Positions 1 through 10,538 of a stretch of 64,000 nt of DNA are shown here, piece after piece. Made by a program: the position numbers and the translations under genes. The DNA is from Comamonas odontotermitis. GTDB lineage: Bacteria > Pseudomonadota > Gammaproteobacteria > Burkholderiales > Burkholderiaceae_C. Under the pieces are notes generated by a model, which did no database searches, was not told where the DNA came from, and saw only the letters and a list, made by a program, of their open reading frames with translations. The number at the start of each line of letters is the position of its first letter. Position 1 is the stretch's first letter. The DNA lies in NCBI RefSeq assembly GCF_020080045.1, contig NZ_CP083451.1, forward strand, positions 2,232,001-2,296,000, given 5' to 3'.

Positions 1-90
1 TCTCCGTTACTACGATTTTGATAGCTTCAGGCGCTTTCCACATCTACGCCATCGGTTGATTTTGCTGAAAACCCGCTCCTGACTGGCAGC

Positions 91-1737
<1,647 letters not shown>

Positions 1738-1765
1738 ACGTTCTCCTTCAGTCTTATTCGATGTG

Positions 1766-1793
1766 CAGCGCTTATCCGGCAAGCGCCAGCAGC
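1766..1793. repeat. Short intergenic palindromic repeat (Comamonadaceae type)
   Basis: Imperfect hairpin with GCGCTTATCC and AAGCGCCAGC halves just upstream of the acyl-CoA ligase start. It is almost the same sequence as 4750-4776, so it belongs to a dispersed family rather than being a gene-specific operator. Confidence 0.5.
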
Positions 1794-1978
1794 AACCATT
1801 TTTGTAGCACCAACCGGTGGCACCCAGCCATCGTAGCAACCCTAGTTGCGGCAAATCGGCATGAGCAAATGCCGCTGGTGCATGTGGGCGCTGCGCAAGG
1901 GTAAGGTAAGGCAAGGCGCGCCGGTCGGCAGCATGCTGCTGTCGCCTTCCGTACAGTTTCTACAATGTCGGTCTTTCT

Positions 1979-2698
1979 TTGGCGAGACGGTGCCCTGTGT
2001 TGATTCCCGTGTATGAAGACGCGCACCTCGTGGTGCTGAACAAGCCTTCCGGCCTGCTGTGCGTGCCCGGCCGTGGGCCGGACAAGCTCGATTGCCTCAG
2101 CAGCCGTGCCCAGCAGCAGTGGCCCGACGCCCTTGTGGTGCACCGGCTCGACCAGGCGACCTCGGGCCTGGTGGTGATGGCGCGCAGCCTGGTCGTGCAG
2201 CGTGCACTGGGCGACGCCTTTGCCGCGCGCAAGGTGGACAAGCGCTACATGGCTGTCGCCAGCGGCTTCCCTGTGGCGCAACCCGCGCCTGCCGATGCCG
2301 CCTTGCTGGCCGGCATGCCACAAGACGCAGAGCACTGGAGTCTGATCGACCTGCCGCTGATCGCCGACTGGGAGCGCCGCCCGCTGCAGCGTGTAGACCA
2401 TGCCGTTGGCAAACCCAGCCAGACCTGGTGGCGCGCGGTGACGGGCCAAGAAGCAGCGACTCTGCCCTCCATCCCTTCGGACAGCACGCGCTTGTGGCTG
2501 ACACCCGTCACCGGCCGCACCCACCAGTTGCGCCTGCATCTGCAGGCCATCGGGCACCCGATACTGGGCGACAGCCTGTATGCCACGCCCGGCGTACAGG
2601 CAATGGCGCCCCGCCTGCTGCTGCAGGCGCAGCACATTGCCTTCACACACCCGGTGACACAGGTGCCGGTGGCGTGCACCCTGCCTGCGGATTTTTGA
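1979..2698 (+). CDS. RluA-family RNA pseudouridine synthase
   Basis: Predicted to isomerise uridine to pseudouridine in rRNA or tRNA. Seen: the signature HRLDQATSG at about residues 55-63, whose aspartate is the catalytic residue of the RluA family, then TGRTHQLRLH and GHPILGD near the C-terminus. It lacks an N-terminal S4 domain, so it resembles the compact RluA/TruC-like members (239 aa). The track start is a TTG at 1979; a GTG at 1997 and TTG at 2000 are also possible because the recognisable domain begins only there, and no ATG is available in frame. The exact target uridine is not inferable. Confidence 0.88.
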   Translation: MARRCPVLIPVYEDAHLVVLNKPSGLLCVPGRGPDKLDCLSSRAQQQWPDALVVHRLDQATSGLVVMARSLVVQRALGDAFAARKVDKRYMAVASGFPVAQPAPADAALLAGMPQDAEHWSLIDLPLIADWERRPLQRVDHAVGKPSQTWWRAVTGQEAATLPSIPSDSTRLWLTPVTGRTHQLRLHLQAIGHPILGDSLYATPGVQAMAPRLLLQAQHIAFTHPVTQVPVACTLPADF

Positions 2699-2714
2699 AC
2701 CGTTCAGGATCAGG

Positions 2715-3620
2715 CTAGGCCGGTATGGCTGCCGATACGGATGGCTGCTTAAGGGATGCGCCCACCGTCTCATCCATGTGCGCGCGCAGCAACTCCATCA
2801 CCTGCTGCGCCCTGGGCCCCAGTGCCCCCGTGCCGCTGCGCAGCAGCACGGACACCTGCGGCAGCGAGGGCAGGCCCTCGCCCGGGGCAATCACCCGCAG
2901 GCCTTGCAAGGGCAGCATGCGCTGTGACAGCAGCGCCACGCCCAACCCCGCACGTACGGCAGCCTGGATGCCCGATACATTGGGGCTGGTATAGGCAATG
3001 CGCCAGCGCCGGCCCATGGCGTCGAGCTGGCCCAGCGCGTAGCCGCGCAGGATGCATTCATGCGGAAAAAGCACCAGCGGCAGCACCTGCGATTGCTCAG
3101 GGTGGCTACCTTGCGCACATACCCATTGCAGGCTTTCCGCCCAGCAGTCCGGGCCGGAGCTGGGCTGGCTTTCCACGCGGCGAAACAGGGCTACATCCAG
3201 AAGGCCATTGCCCAGGTCCGCCTCCAAAAGCCGCGAAAGGCCGCACCGCACCTCGAGCCGCACATGGTCGTCTCCCAGCGCCAGCGGGCTGAGCACGGCG
3301 GGCAGCGAATCGACGGCCAGGTCTTCGGTGACGCCCACGCGCACCAACTCGGGCAGGTCTTCGGCAAACAGATTGCGTGCCTCGTCGTGCAGCGCCAGGA
3401 TGCGCCGCGCATAGCTCAGCATGCGCTCGCCATCAGGTGTGAGCAGGCTGGAACGCGCACCGCGCGACAGCAACTGGCGCCCGGCCTGCTCCTCCAGTTT
3501 CTTGATCTGCTGACTGACGGTGGACTGGGTGCGGTGCACCCGCTCGCTGGCGCGTGAAAAACCGCCGCTGTCCACCACCGAGGTGAAAGTGCGCAACAAG
3601 CTGATATCAAAGTCGGCCAT
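2715..3620 (-). CDS. LysR-family transcriptional regulator
   Basis: DNA-binding regulator with an N-terminal winged helix-turn-helix (residues about 5-65, with HRTQSTVSQQIKKLEEQAG as recognition region) and a C-terminal effector-binding domain. The ATG at 3620 is preferred over the upstream in-frame start at 3644 because GGAGG sits seven bases before it. It is divergent from the DMT-family exporter starting at 3741, with about 120 bp between. Divergent LysR/exporter pairs usually mean that the regulator controls the exporter; that is inference here. The effector is unknown. Confidence 0.9.
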   Translation of the reverse strand: MADFDISLLRTFTSVVDSGGFSRASERVHRTQSTVSQQIKKLEEQAGRQLLSRGARSSLLTPDGERMLSYARRILALHDEARNLFAEDLPELVRVGVTEDLAVDSLPAVLSPLALGDDHVRLEVRCGLSRLLEADLGNGLLDVALFRRVESQPSSGPDCWAESLQWVCAQGSHPEQSQVLPLVLFPHECILRGYALGQLDAMGRRWRIAYTSPNVSGIQAAVRAGLGVALLSQRMLPLQGLRVIAPGEGLPSLPQVSVLLRSGTGALGPRAQQVMELLRAHMDETVGASLKQPSVSAAIPA

Positions 3621-3740
3621 TCGAGCCTCCTGCAGGCAATCCATCGATAAATCGAATATCTCACATGGAAACTTTGAATTTCCAAATATCAGCTTAAACC
3701 CCTACAGTGGATTTGTCATCCTCTTTTGCCGCCCACTGCC

Positions 3741-4703
3741 ATGTCTGCCCTGCTCCCTTCTTCGGCCTTGCCACTCCCTTCGCGCCTGACCGTACTGGCC
3801 TTTGCCATTCCATTCACCCTGGTCTGGGCCAGCGCGTTTGCCGCCACCAAGTTTGCACTGCTCGACAGCTCGCCGCTGCTGTTCCTGGCCATGCGCTTTT
3901 TCTGTGCAGGGGCGCTGCTGCTTGCCTGGAGCCACTACCGGGGCGAGCGCATTCGCCCCAGTGGCCGCGAATTCGCCAGCCTGCTGCTGATAGCCGCCTG
4001 CAACCATGCGCTGTACCTGGGCGTGAGCTGGAGCGCCATGCGCGAGGTGTCTGCGGGTCTGGCCACCATCGTGATCGGGGCCGCACCCATTGTCGTGGCC
4101 CTGCTTGCCGTGCCGCTGCTGCGCGAGCGGCTCACGGGGCGCAAGCTTGCCGGCCTGCTGCTGGGCTTTGCGGGCATGGCCTTCATCGTGCGCCACCGGC
4201 TGGGCGGCCCGCTCGACTCCTGGCACGGCACGCTCATGCTGCTGCTCGCGCTCTTGCTGATTTCGCTCGGCACCGTGCTGTACAAGCGCCTGCGCATTGG
4301 AGTCGGCAGCACCGCCAATATTGCGCTGCAACTGCTGCTGGCTTCGGCCATCATGCTGCCGTGGGCGCTGTCTGTGGAACAGTGGTCCGATGTGCACCTG
4401 AACCTGCGCTTTGCAGCGTCCATGCTCTGGTCGGTGGCCGTGGTTTCCATCGCGGGCTACACGCTCTGGTTCGCCCTGCTGCGCCGCACCGATGCGAGCA
4501 GTGCCAGCGCGTGGTTCTTTCTGACCCCGCCACTGGGCCTGATCGTTGGCTGGGCCGTGCTGGGCGAGCCCCTGGCGCTGGCCGATTTTCTGGGCATCGT
4601 CCCTGTGGTCATCGGCATTGTGCTGGTCACCCGCGTCCCCCGCGCGGCGCCTGCTGCTGCCCCTTTGCCCCAGCCGCAGGCGTGCAGCGCAGGCAACCGG
4701 TGA
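3741..4703 (+). CDS. DMT-superfamily (EamA) transporter
   Basis: Inner-membrane transporter of the drug/metabolite superfamily, 320 aa, with about ten hydrophobic helices arranged as two EamA repeats (first repeat starts near LTVLAFAIPFTLVWASAFA, the second near HGTLMLLLALLLISLGTVLY). The internal repeat and the conserved WASAFAATK start are typical of metabolite exporters of the RhtA/YdcZ/EamA type. ATG at 3741 is chosen over a TTG at 3726. Transcribed away from the LysR gene 2715-3620, which probably regulates it. Substrate unknown; amino acid or small aromatic export would fit the family. Confidence 0.88.
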   Translation: MSALLPSSALPLPSRLTVLAFAIPFTLVWASAFAATKFALLDSSPLLFLAMRFFCAGALLLAWSHYRGERIRPSGREFASLLLIAACNHALYLGVSWSAMREVSAGLATIVIGAAPIVVALLAVPLLRERLTGRKLAGLLLGFAGMAFIVRHRLGGPLDSWHGTLMLLLALLLISLGTVLYKRLRIGVGSTANIALQLLLASAIMLPWALSVEQWSDVHLNLRFAASMLWSVAVVSIAGYTLWFALLRRTDASSASAWFFLTPPLGLIVGWAVLGEPLALADFLGIVPVVIGIVLVTRVPRAAPAAAPLPQPQACSAGNR

Positions 4704-4740
4704 GCGCAAAGCTCACACGGGTGAATTCACTATCATAAAT

Positions 4741-4777
4741 ATAGCAAATGGCGCTTATCAGCAAAGCGCCAGCAGCA
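4741..4777. repeat. Short intergenic palindromic repeat (Comamonadaceae type)
   Basis: ATAGC followed by GGCGCTTATCAGCAAAGCGCC, then AGCAGC. The arms GGCGCTT and AAGCGCC pair perfectly. Near-identical to 1766-1793. It lies between convergent genes (DMT exporter and SDR) and may also act as a weak terminator. Confidence 0.5.
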
Positions 4778-4820
4778 TAAAGAACTGAAAACCGGCTGGC
4801 ACCGGATCAGAGATCAGGCC

Positions 4821-5525
4821 TCAAATATGGCGCATCAGGCCGCCGTCAACCTTGAGGTTCTGCCCGGTGATGTAGGCGGCGCCCTCGGACGCCAGAAACG
4901 CCACCGTCGCTCCGATCTCGTCGGCCGTGCCGTAGCGCTGCAGCGGCACGGCGGCCTGCCGCTCGTCCTTCTTGGGCAGACTGTCGATCCAGCCGGGCAA
5001 CACATTGTTCATGCGGATGTTGTGCTTGCCGTACTCGTCGCAGAAGATCTTGGTGAACGCCGCGAGGCCCGAGCGCGCCATGGCCGAGGTAGGAAACAGC
5101 GCCGCTGGCTCAAACGCCCAGGCCGACGAGATATTGATAATGGCGCCACCGCCCTGGGTCTGCATGATGGGCGCAACCAGCCGCGTGGCCCGCACCACGT
5201 TCAGAAAATACACTTCCAGGCCCTTGATCCAGTCTTCATCACTGATGGCAAGCAAATCACCCTTGGGGCCGTGGCCTGCCCCATTCACCAGCACATCGAT
5301 GCGGCCAAAGCGTTGCATCACCGCATCCACCAGTTTCTGCATGTCGGCCACGTTCTGGTTCGAGCCGGTCACGCCGACACCTCCCAGCTCCTTGGCGAGG
5401 GCCTCACCCTTTCCCGAAGACGACAGAATGCCGACGGCAAAACCGGCCTGGTGCAGTTGGCGTGCGGCTGCAGCGCCCATGCCGGAACCGCCGGCGATCA
5501 CGATGGCAACTTTTTGCTGGCCCAT
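4821..5525 (-). CDS. Atypical SDR-family protein lacking the Tyr/Lys pair
   Basis: Rossmann-fold short-chain dehydrogenase/reductase-like protein, 234 aa. Seen: a glycine-rich nucleotide motif AGGSGMG near residues 11-17, NGAG at 81-84, NISS at 131-134 and the typical VLPGWIDS segment. At the position of the usual YxxxK catalytic pair the sequence reads SAMAR (residues 147-151), so Tyr is Ser and Lys is Arg. Other proteobacterial SDR-like proteins share a TSAMAR motif as I recall them, so this may be a real subfamily with altered or no reductase chemistry. ATG at 5525 is supported by AGGAG; upstream extension rejected. Divergent from the SDR at 5659. Confidence 0.85.
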   Translation of the reverse strand: MGQQKVAIVIAGGSGMGAAAARQLHQAGFAVGILSSSGKGEALAKELGGVGVTGSNQNVADMQKLVDAVMQRFGRIDVLVNGAGHGPKGDLLAISDEDWIKGLEVYFLNVVRATRLVAPIMQTQGGGAIINISSAWAFEPAALFPTSAMARSGLAAFTKIFCDEYGKHNIRMNNVLPGWIDSLPKKDERQAAVPLQRYGTADEIGATVAFLASEGAAYITGQNLKVDGGLMRHI

Positions 5526-5658
5526 GGTGCAATTTCTCCTGAATCGATCAAACCCAGCCATCCTAACCAAGCTCTTCGAAGTGCGCAGCCGAACCGATAG
5601 AAAAGGATGAAGCTGCGAGGGGCGAAACGTGCCCCAACTACCGTTAGGATTGCTGCCT

Positions 5659-6414
5659 ATGACCAAGCATCTCTACATCCTCACCGGCGGCTCACGCGGC
5701 ATGGGCCTGGCCATGGGCCTTCAACTACTGGCCCAGGGCCACACCGTGCTCAGCATTGCGCGACGCGCGTCCAGCGAACTGGCTGCTGCGGCCCCTCAGC
5801 CTGCCAATCTCATCCAGTGGGAACAGGACCTGGGAGAGACCGATGCTACCGCCCAGCGCCTGGGCGACTGGCTGCGCAGCCTCCAGCCTGCAGACTGGGC
5901 CAGCATCACGCTCATCAACAATGCGGGGGTCATCCCGCAGATCGCGCCCCTGTCTGCCGTGCCGACCGCAGACCTGCGCAATGCGCTGCGCGTGGGCCTG
6001 GAAGCGCCCATGGCGCTGACCGGGGTCTTTCTGGGCGCAACCGAAGGCTGGACCGTTCCGAAAAAGGTGCTGAATGTGTCCTCAGGCCTGGGCCGCCGCC
6101 CCATGGCATCGCAGGCTGCCTACTGCACCGCCAAGGCGGGGATGGACGCCTACGCCCGCTGCGTGGCGCTGGAAGAAGCGCACAAGCCCCATGGCGCCCG
6201 GATCGTCTCGCTCGCCCCAGGCGTGATCGACACCGACATGCAGGTGCAATTGCGCAGCGCCGACGCGGGCGCCTTTCCCGATGTAGCCAACTTCAAGGGC
6301 CTGCACGAAGGCGGCAAACTCAGCTCTCCGGCAGAAGCCGGCGCCAAAGTGCTGGCCTGGCTCGATCGCCCCGATTTCGGCCAGAACGTGGTGGCCGACG
6401 TACGTGAGCCGTAA
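5659..6414 (+). CDS. SDR-family NAD(P)-dependent oxidoreductase
   Basis: Classical short-chain dehydrogenase/reductase of 251 aa. Seen: cofactor motif TGGSRGMG at residues 9-16, NNAG near 88-91, the catalytic serine in LNVSSGLG and the YCTAK catalytic Tyr/Lys pair near residue 154. Overall resemblance is to sepiapterin reductase/benzil reductase-like SDRs; the substrate is not determined. Start ATG at 5659 is taken where the Rossmann fold begins; an upstream non-ATG start at 5629 would add only ten residues. Followed after 23 bp by a VOC protein on the same strand, suggesting co-transcription. Confidence 0.88.
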   Translation: MTKHLYILTGGSRGMGLAMGLQLLAQGHTVLSIARRASSELAAAAPQPANLIQWEQDLGETDATAQRLGDWLRSLQPADWASITLINNAGVIPQIAPLSAVPTADLRNALRVGLEAPMALTGVFLGATEGWTVPKKVLNVSSGLGRRPMASQAAYCTAKAGMDAYARCVALEEAHKPHGARIVSLAPGVIDTDMQVQLRSADAGAFPDVANFKGLHEGGKLSSPAEAGAKVLAWLDRPDFGQNVVADVREP

Positions 6415-6437
6415 CAACACGGACCCACGTTGCCACC

Positions 6438-6824
6438 ATGCTTGACCACATTGGCATCAACGTCAGCAACCTGGAGCGCAGCCGTTCCTTCTACACCCGG
6501 GTGCTGGCTCCTCTGGGCTACGAGATGCGCAAGCTGCATCCGGGCGCCATCGGCTTTGGCAGCGCAACGCCGGTGCAGGGCTCGGACCCTGGCGGCGATT
6601 TCTGGATTCGTGAAGGCATCCCGCACTCGCAGTGCGTCCATGTGGCCTTCCGGGCCGCCAGCCAGGCACAGGTGCATGCCTTCTATACGGCAGCCCTCGC
6701 AGCCGGGGGCATCGACAATGGCGCACCCGGCCCGCGCAGGCATTACCACGCGCACTACTATGCGGCCTTTGTCCGTGATCCGGACGGCTACAACATCGAG
6801 GCCGTGACGCATGCCCCTGACTGA
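6438..6824 (+). CDS. VOC-family (glyoxalase/dioxygenase-like) protein
   Basis: Single vicinal-oxygen-chelate fold, 128 aa. The N-terminal LDHIGINVSNLERSRSFY segment supplies a conserved metal-binding histidine and the strand-helix start of the fold; the end reads FVRDPDGYNIEAV, the usual last strand with the second-half metal glutamate. One protomer carries two half-barrels, so a dimer would be expected. It follows the SDR gene by 23 bp. No resistance or glyoxalase I signature is specific enough to name the substrate. Confidence 0.85.
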   Translation: MLDHIGINVSNLERSRSFYTRVLAPLGYEMRKLHPGAIGFGSATPVQGSDPGGDFWIREGIPHSQCVHVAFRAASQAQVHAFYTAALAAGGIDNGAPGPRRHYHAHYYAAFVRDPDGYNIEAVTHAPD

Positions 6825-7096
6825 AACCGCCTCCTGATCGCTCATAAAAACATAGCATCTTGCACACACCAGTTGTGCGCAAGACCTTGTTTTGCGCACG
6901 CAGCTGAGCCACAGCGGTGTCGCCAAGGCGCGCTGCACGCCTGTACGTAGCCGTCCCGACTTGTCCGGCAGACACGAGGCTGGCAATAATGCGATCATGC
7001 TGCAACGCACCAATAAGACCCGCTAAGAAGTAGTTTCCTGCGCGCGGCATACTGTTTTCATTCGCCTTTTCGCATACCCATCCAAGGAGATACACC

Positions 7097-8281
7097 ATGA
7101 CCCGTGAAGTACTTGTCTGCAGCGCCGTGCGCACCGCCATCGGCACCTTTGGCGGCAGCCTCAAGGATGTTCCACCGACCGAGTTGGGCGCGCTGGTCGT
7201 CAAGGAGTCGCTCGCCCGCGCGGGTGTCGAGGGCAAAGATGTGGGCCATGTGGTGTTCGGCCATGTAGTCAACACCGAGCCCAAGGACATGTACCTCAGC
7301 CGCGTGGCGGCCATCAACGGCGGCTGCCTCAAGGAGACGCCCGCGATGAACGTGAACCGCCTGTGCGGCTCGGGCCTGCAGGCCATCATCAGCGCGAGCC
7401 AGGGCATCCTGCTGGGCGACTACGACATCGCCATTGGTGCTGGCGCCGAAAACATGAGCCGCGCGCCCTACGCCAGCCTCAACACCCGCTGGGGCGCCCG
7501 CATGGGTGACACGCAGATGGTCGACATGATGACCGGCGCCCTGCACGATCCGTTCCACAAGATCCACATGGGCGTGACAGCCGAGAACGTGGCCAAGGAA
7601 TTCGGTATCAGCCGTGACGACCAGGACCAGTTGGCCCTCACCAGCCACCAGCGCGCCGAAGCCGCCTGGGCGGAAAACCGCTTTGCAGGCCAGATCGTGC
7701 CCGTCATGCTCAAGAGCAAAAAGGGCGAGGTCGCCTTCGACAAGGACGAGCACTTCCGCGCCGGTGCCAAGATTGAAGACTTCCAGAAGATGAAGCCCGT
7801 GTTCGCCAAGGAAGACGGCACCGTCACCGCAGCCAACGCATCGGGCATCAACGATGCCGCCGCCGCCGTGGTGCTGATGGAAGCGTCTGCCGCAGGCGCA
7901 CGAGGCGCCAAGCCGCTCGCCCGCCTGGTGGGCTACGCACACGCGGGTGTCGAGCCCAAGATCATGGGTATCGGCCCCATCCCTGCATCCAAGGCGGTGC
8001 TGGCCAAGACAGGCCTCAAGCTCGACCAGATGGATGTGATCGAAGCCAATGAAGCCTTTGCAGCGCAGGCCTGCGCCGTCACCAAGGGCCTGGGCGCCGA
8101 TCCCGCCAAGGTCAACCCCAATGGCTCCGGCATCTCGCTGGGCCACCCGATCGGTGCGACCGGCGCCATCATCACAGTCAAGGCCATCCACGAACTGCAC
8201 CGCACGGGCGGCCGCTATGCACTGGTGACCATGTGCATTGGCGGCGGCCAGGGCATTGCAGCGATCTTCGAACGCCTGTAA
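7097..8281 (+). CDS. Acetyl-CoA C-acetyltransferase (thiolase II)
   Basis: Condenses or cleaves acetyl-CoA/acetoacetyl-CoA in beta-oxidation, ketone-body or polyhydroxyalkanoate metabolism. Seen: nucleophilic cysteine C90 in NRLCGSG, histidine in the GHPIGATGA motif near residue 350 and the acid/base cysteine C380 in CIGGGQG. At 394 aa the length is typical of biosynthetic/degradative thiolases. AAGGAG precedes the ATG. It stands alone here, not beside a phaB or phaC gene, so a specific PHA role is not supported by context. Confidence 0.93.
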   Translation: MTREVLVCSAVRTAIGTFGGSLKDVPPTELGALVVKESLARAGVEGKDVGHVVFGHVVNTEPKDMYLSRVAAINGGCLKETPAMNVNRLCGSGLQAIISASQGILLGDYDIAIGAGAENMSRAPYASLNTRWGARMGDTQMVDMMTGALHDPFHKIHMGVTAENVAKEFGISRDDQDQLALTSHQRAEAAWAENRFAGQIVPVMLKSKKGEVAFDKDEHFRAGAKIEDFQKMKPVFAKEDGTVTAANASGINDAAAAVVLMEASAAGARGAKPLARLVGYAHAGVEPKIMGIGPIPASKAVLAKTGLKLDQMDVIEANEAFAAQACAVTKGLGADPAKVNPNGSGISLGHPIGATGAIITVKAIHELHRTGGRYALVTMCIGGGQGIAAIFERL

Positions 8282-8418
8282 TCCAGGCCGGGCCACCGGC
8301 TGCCCCCTGTGCCCTGGCATCGCCGGGGCACGGCGCGCACTGCAGGACACATGCCATCAACGACAGTGCAAGCCCGTACCACGGACGCATGCACGCCTCA
8401 TTCGCAACAGGCCATCCC

Positions 8419-8628
8419 ATGCGATTTTGTATCTACACCCGTATTGTTGACGTGGAGCGGCGCGCCGACGCCTGGCAGGTCATGGCGGTCGGCTCCGACG
8501 GCAAACGCCGCCCCGCAGGCTTTGTGATCCCCGACTTCATCGAGGAGCACGAGCTGGTGCAGTACCTGGAAGACCTGTTTCACGAAAGCGCCTCGCCCAC
8601 CAATGGCGATGTGCGGCGACTGTACTAA
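8419..8628 (+). CDS. Small conserved protein (DUF7661-like)
   Basis: 69-residue soluble protein with a compact sequence including GSDGKRRPAG, VIPDFIEEHELVQYL and DLFHE. It resembles a family of small uncharacterised proteins (probably DUF7661; assignment from memory). No signal peptide or membrane helix. ATG at 8419 is chosen because the conserved sequence starts there. The stop codon TAA (8626-8628) is the target duplicated by the IS element inserted immediately downstream, so the gene is intact but lost its native 3' flank. Confidence 0.7.
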   Translation: MRFCIYTRIVDVERRADAWQVMAVGSDGKRRPAGFVIPDFIEEHELVQYLEDLFHESASPTNGDVRRLY

Positions 8629-9471
8629 GAACCTGTTCAAAGTCTTTTGAGCAGCAGAACCAAGAAGGCCAGATGGACAAACTGCAAGCTGGTATTGAGC
8701 AGCCGCTCGCAGTTCTTCCATAATCGCCTGTTCTTGTCCAGCCAGGCAAAGCTGCGCTCAACGATCCAGCGCTTGGGCATGACCTTGAAGGTGTGTAGCT
8801 CGCTCCTTTTGGCTATCTGCACCTTGATGTGCTCGCCCAGGATTTCCTGCGCGCTCTGCTCAAAGGGCCTGCCCACGTAGCCGCTGTCGCACAACAGGCT
8901 TTGCACCTGCTTGAGCCCGCTCTTGCAACGCTGCAGTGCTTGCAGCGCTCCTTTGCGATCCGTCACATTAGCCGTGGTCACGGCTACTGCATGTGGCAAA
9001 CCCTGCGTATCCACTGCAAGGTGGCGCTTGATGCCCGATACCTTCTTGCCCGCGTCATAACCTTTCAGGGCTGCCGTGTCCGTGTTCTTCACGCTCTGCG
9101 CGTCCACGATCAAGTGCGCGCTGCATGCGTTGCGCCCCTGTCTCTCTCGGGCCGCGCCAACCTGATTTTTTGAGTGCCTGCTCCAGCAGGCTGCCTCCTT
9201 CACGAGGCTCACTCCAGATCGCAAAGTACGAGTGCACCGTGCGCCACTTGGGAAACTCTTCCGGCAGCATGCGCCACTGGCAGCCGCTCCTGAGCAGGTA
9301 CAGTACCGCACAGAACACCTCATACAGCTCCACTCTGCGCGGTGCCGTCTTCTTGCGCGCGCTCTCCAGCAACGGCCTGATGATCTCGAATTGTTCGCGA
9401 CTGATGTCGCTTGGATAGCTTTTTCTCACCCTCCAAGCTTCTCACATATTCGAGAGACTTTGAACAGGTTC
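8629..9471 (-). mobile_element. IS5-family insertion sequence (IS427/IS1031-like)
   Basis: 843-bp element bounded by terminal inverted repeats. The left end is GAACCTGTTCAAAGTCTTT and the right end is its complement ACTTTGAACAGGTTC, matching over about 17 of 18 positions. The 3-bp duplication TAA flanks both ends (8626-8628 and 9472-9474), which fits the TNA duplications known for this IS group. The left TAA is the stop codon of the upstream gene; the right TAA abuts the 123-bp palindromic repeat at 9474-9596. The transposase is read on the minus strand in two frames. Sharp ends and a perfect duplication suggest a recent insertion. Confidence 0.92.
8637..9429 (-). CDS. IS5-family transposase, two overlapping frames
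   Basis: DDE transposase split over two frames. The first frame starts at a GTG (9429) and carries the DUF4096-like N-terminal domain (SDISREQFEIIRPLLE, then GCQWRMLPEEFPKW). The second frame ends at 8637 and contains the catalytic domain: DAQSVKN, CDSGYVG and RWIVERSFAWLDKNRRLWKN, giving the D, D and E residues. The frames overlap at a run of six A on the coding strand (T6 at 9166-9171). The second frame is +1 (equivalently -2) to the first, so expression needs frameshifting at this run, or the copy carries an indel. Confidence 0.88.
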
Positions 9472-9473
9472 TA

Positions 9474-9596
9474 AGAGCCGCTAACACAACCCAGCAAATC
9501 GCAGATTTGCGTTTGAGACGAGGCGCGAAGCCGCAGGCAGTACAGACGTACGACAAGGCGAAGCAACGACGTATCAAGGGTTGTGTTAGCGGCTCT
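9474..9596. repeat. 123-bp palindromic dispersed repeat, copy 1
   Basis: Perfect 19-bp terminal inverted repeats: AGAGCCGCTAACACAACCC at 9474-9492 and its complement at 9578-9596. Inside lies a second small hairpin, CAAATCGCAGATTTG. The element encodes nothing convincing. A longer relative is at 13400-13578 and a degenerate half at 43331-43390, in the same orientation, so this is a non-autonomous repeat family. The IS5-like element inserted at its left edge. Confidence 0.8.
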
Positions 9597-9628
9597 AATC
9601 CGGTGCGTGTCCCATCCAGAAACGTGCT

Positions 9629-10324
9629 CTAGATACGGGCTCCGAGTGCCAGATCCTGCGCGTCTGCATTCGCGGTGAACAGCTTGGCCGCATAAGCGCC
9701 AGCCACCACCACGGCACTGCCATTCACCTCCAGCCAGGTCCCCTCGGGCAGCGCCACCACGCGCATCTGCGGGTTGGCCACCAGAAACTCGGCCAGGCGC
9801 TGGTCGCGGGTTTCGCCCTGGTGGCCGGGCGGCAGGCTGTTGTTGTAGTGCGGGTTGATGCAAAAAGGCACCAGCCCCAGTGCGCCAAAGCCGTGCGGGT
9901 TGACGATGGGCATGTCGTTCGTCGTGTTGATCGTCAGCCCTGCCAGATTGGCACCAGCGCTCCAGCCGATGTAGGGCATGCGGCCCGAACGCGCGGCATC
10001 GCCCAGGCGCACCAGCCAGCCACGCCTGCGGCATTCGGCCAGCAGTTGAAAGGTGTTGCCGCCCCCCACGATGATGGCCTGCACCTCGCCTGCCAGAAAC
10101 TGCTCCACCGCATCCTCCACATGCGCGCCCACCAGTTGCACACCGGTATGTGCAATGGCGGCCTGCACCTGGGCGGTGTAATCGTCCCAACTGATGGTGA
10201 CACCGGCAAATGGAACAAACAATGCCTTGCGCACGCCCTTCAAGGTGGCGGCAATCGCATCGCGCTGCTGGGTGAGGTAGCCGCCATCAGGGGCGCGGGA
10301 GTTGCTGAGCAAAAGCAGTTTCAT
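9629..10324 (-). CDS. pepE: Dipeptidase E (peptidase family S51)
   Basis: Cytoplasmic serine peptidase that releases N-terminal aspartate from Asp-X dipeptides. Seen: the nucleophile elbow GWSAGAN with Ser122 (Salmonella PepE uses Ser120), the preceding VGGGNTFQLL motif, and INPHYNN with the conserved histidine. Length 231 aa equals the family norm. ATG at 10324 is the natural start, at the MKLLLLSNSR beginning typical of PepE. No operon partners; the IPTL-CTERM gene lies upstream on the same strand after a 265-bp gap containing a strong hairpin. Confidence 0.93.
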   Translation of the reverse strand: MKLLLLSNSRAPDGGYLTQQRDAIAATLKGVRKALFVPFAGVTISWDDYTAQVQAAIAHTGVQLVGAHVEDAVEQFLAGEVQAIIVGGGNTFQLLAECRRRGWLVRLGDAARSGRMPYIGWSAGANLAGLTINTTNDMPIVNPHGFGALGLVPFCINPHYNNSLPPGHQGETRDQRLAEFLVANPQMRVVALPEGTWLEVNGSAVVVAGAYAAKLFTANADAQDLALGARI

Positions 10325-10538
10325 CGAGGAGCTTTCAGGGCTGAATGCGCCAGAGCATAGCAGCCTCGGGGTTCCACAATTTCGCTCAATGAGCCCATGG
10401 CGACTCCCAGCCCCACTAAGGCAACCACATCACAAAAACTAAAGATGCACCCCTGCATGAAAGACGCTATGACTTTAATGAACTTCTTGATTTGAATGCT
10501 GCCCGAGTGGGAATGCAACGAGGTAGACAGCAGAAGAT

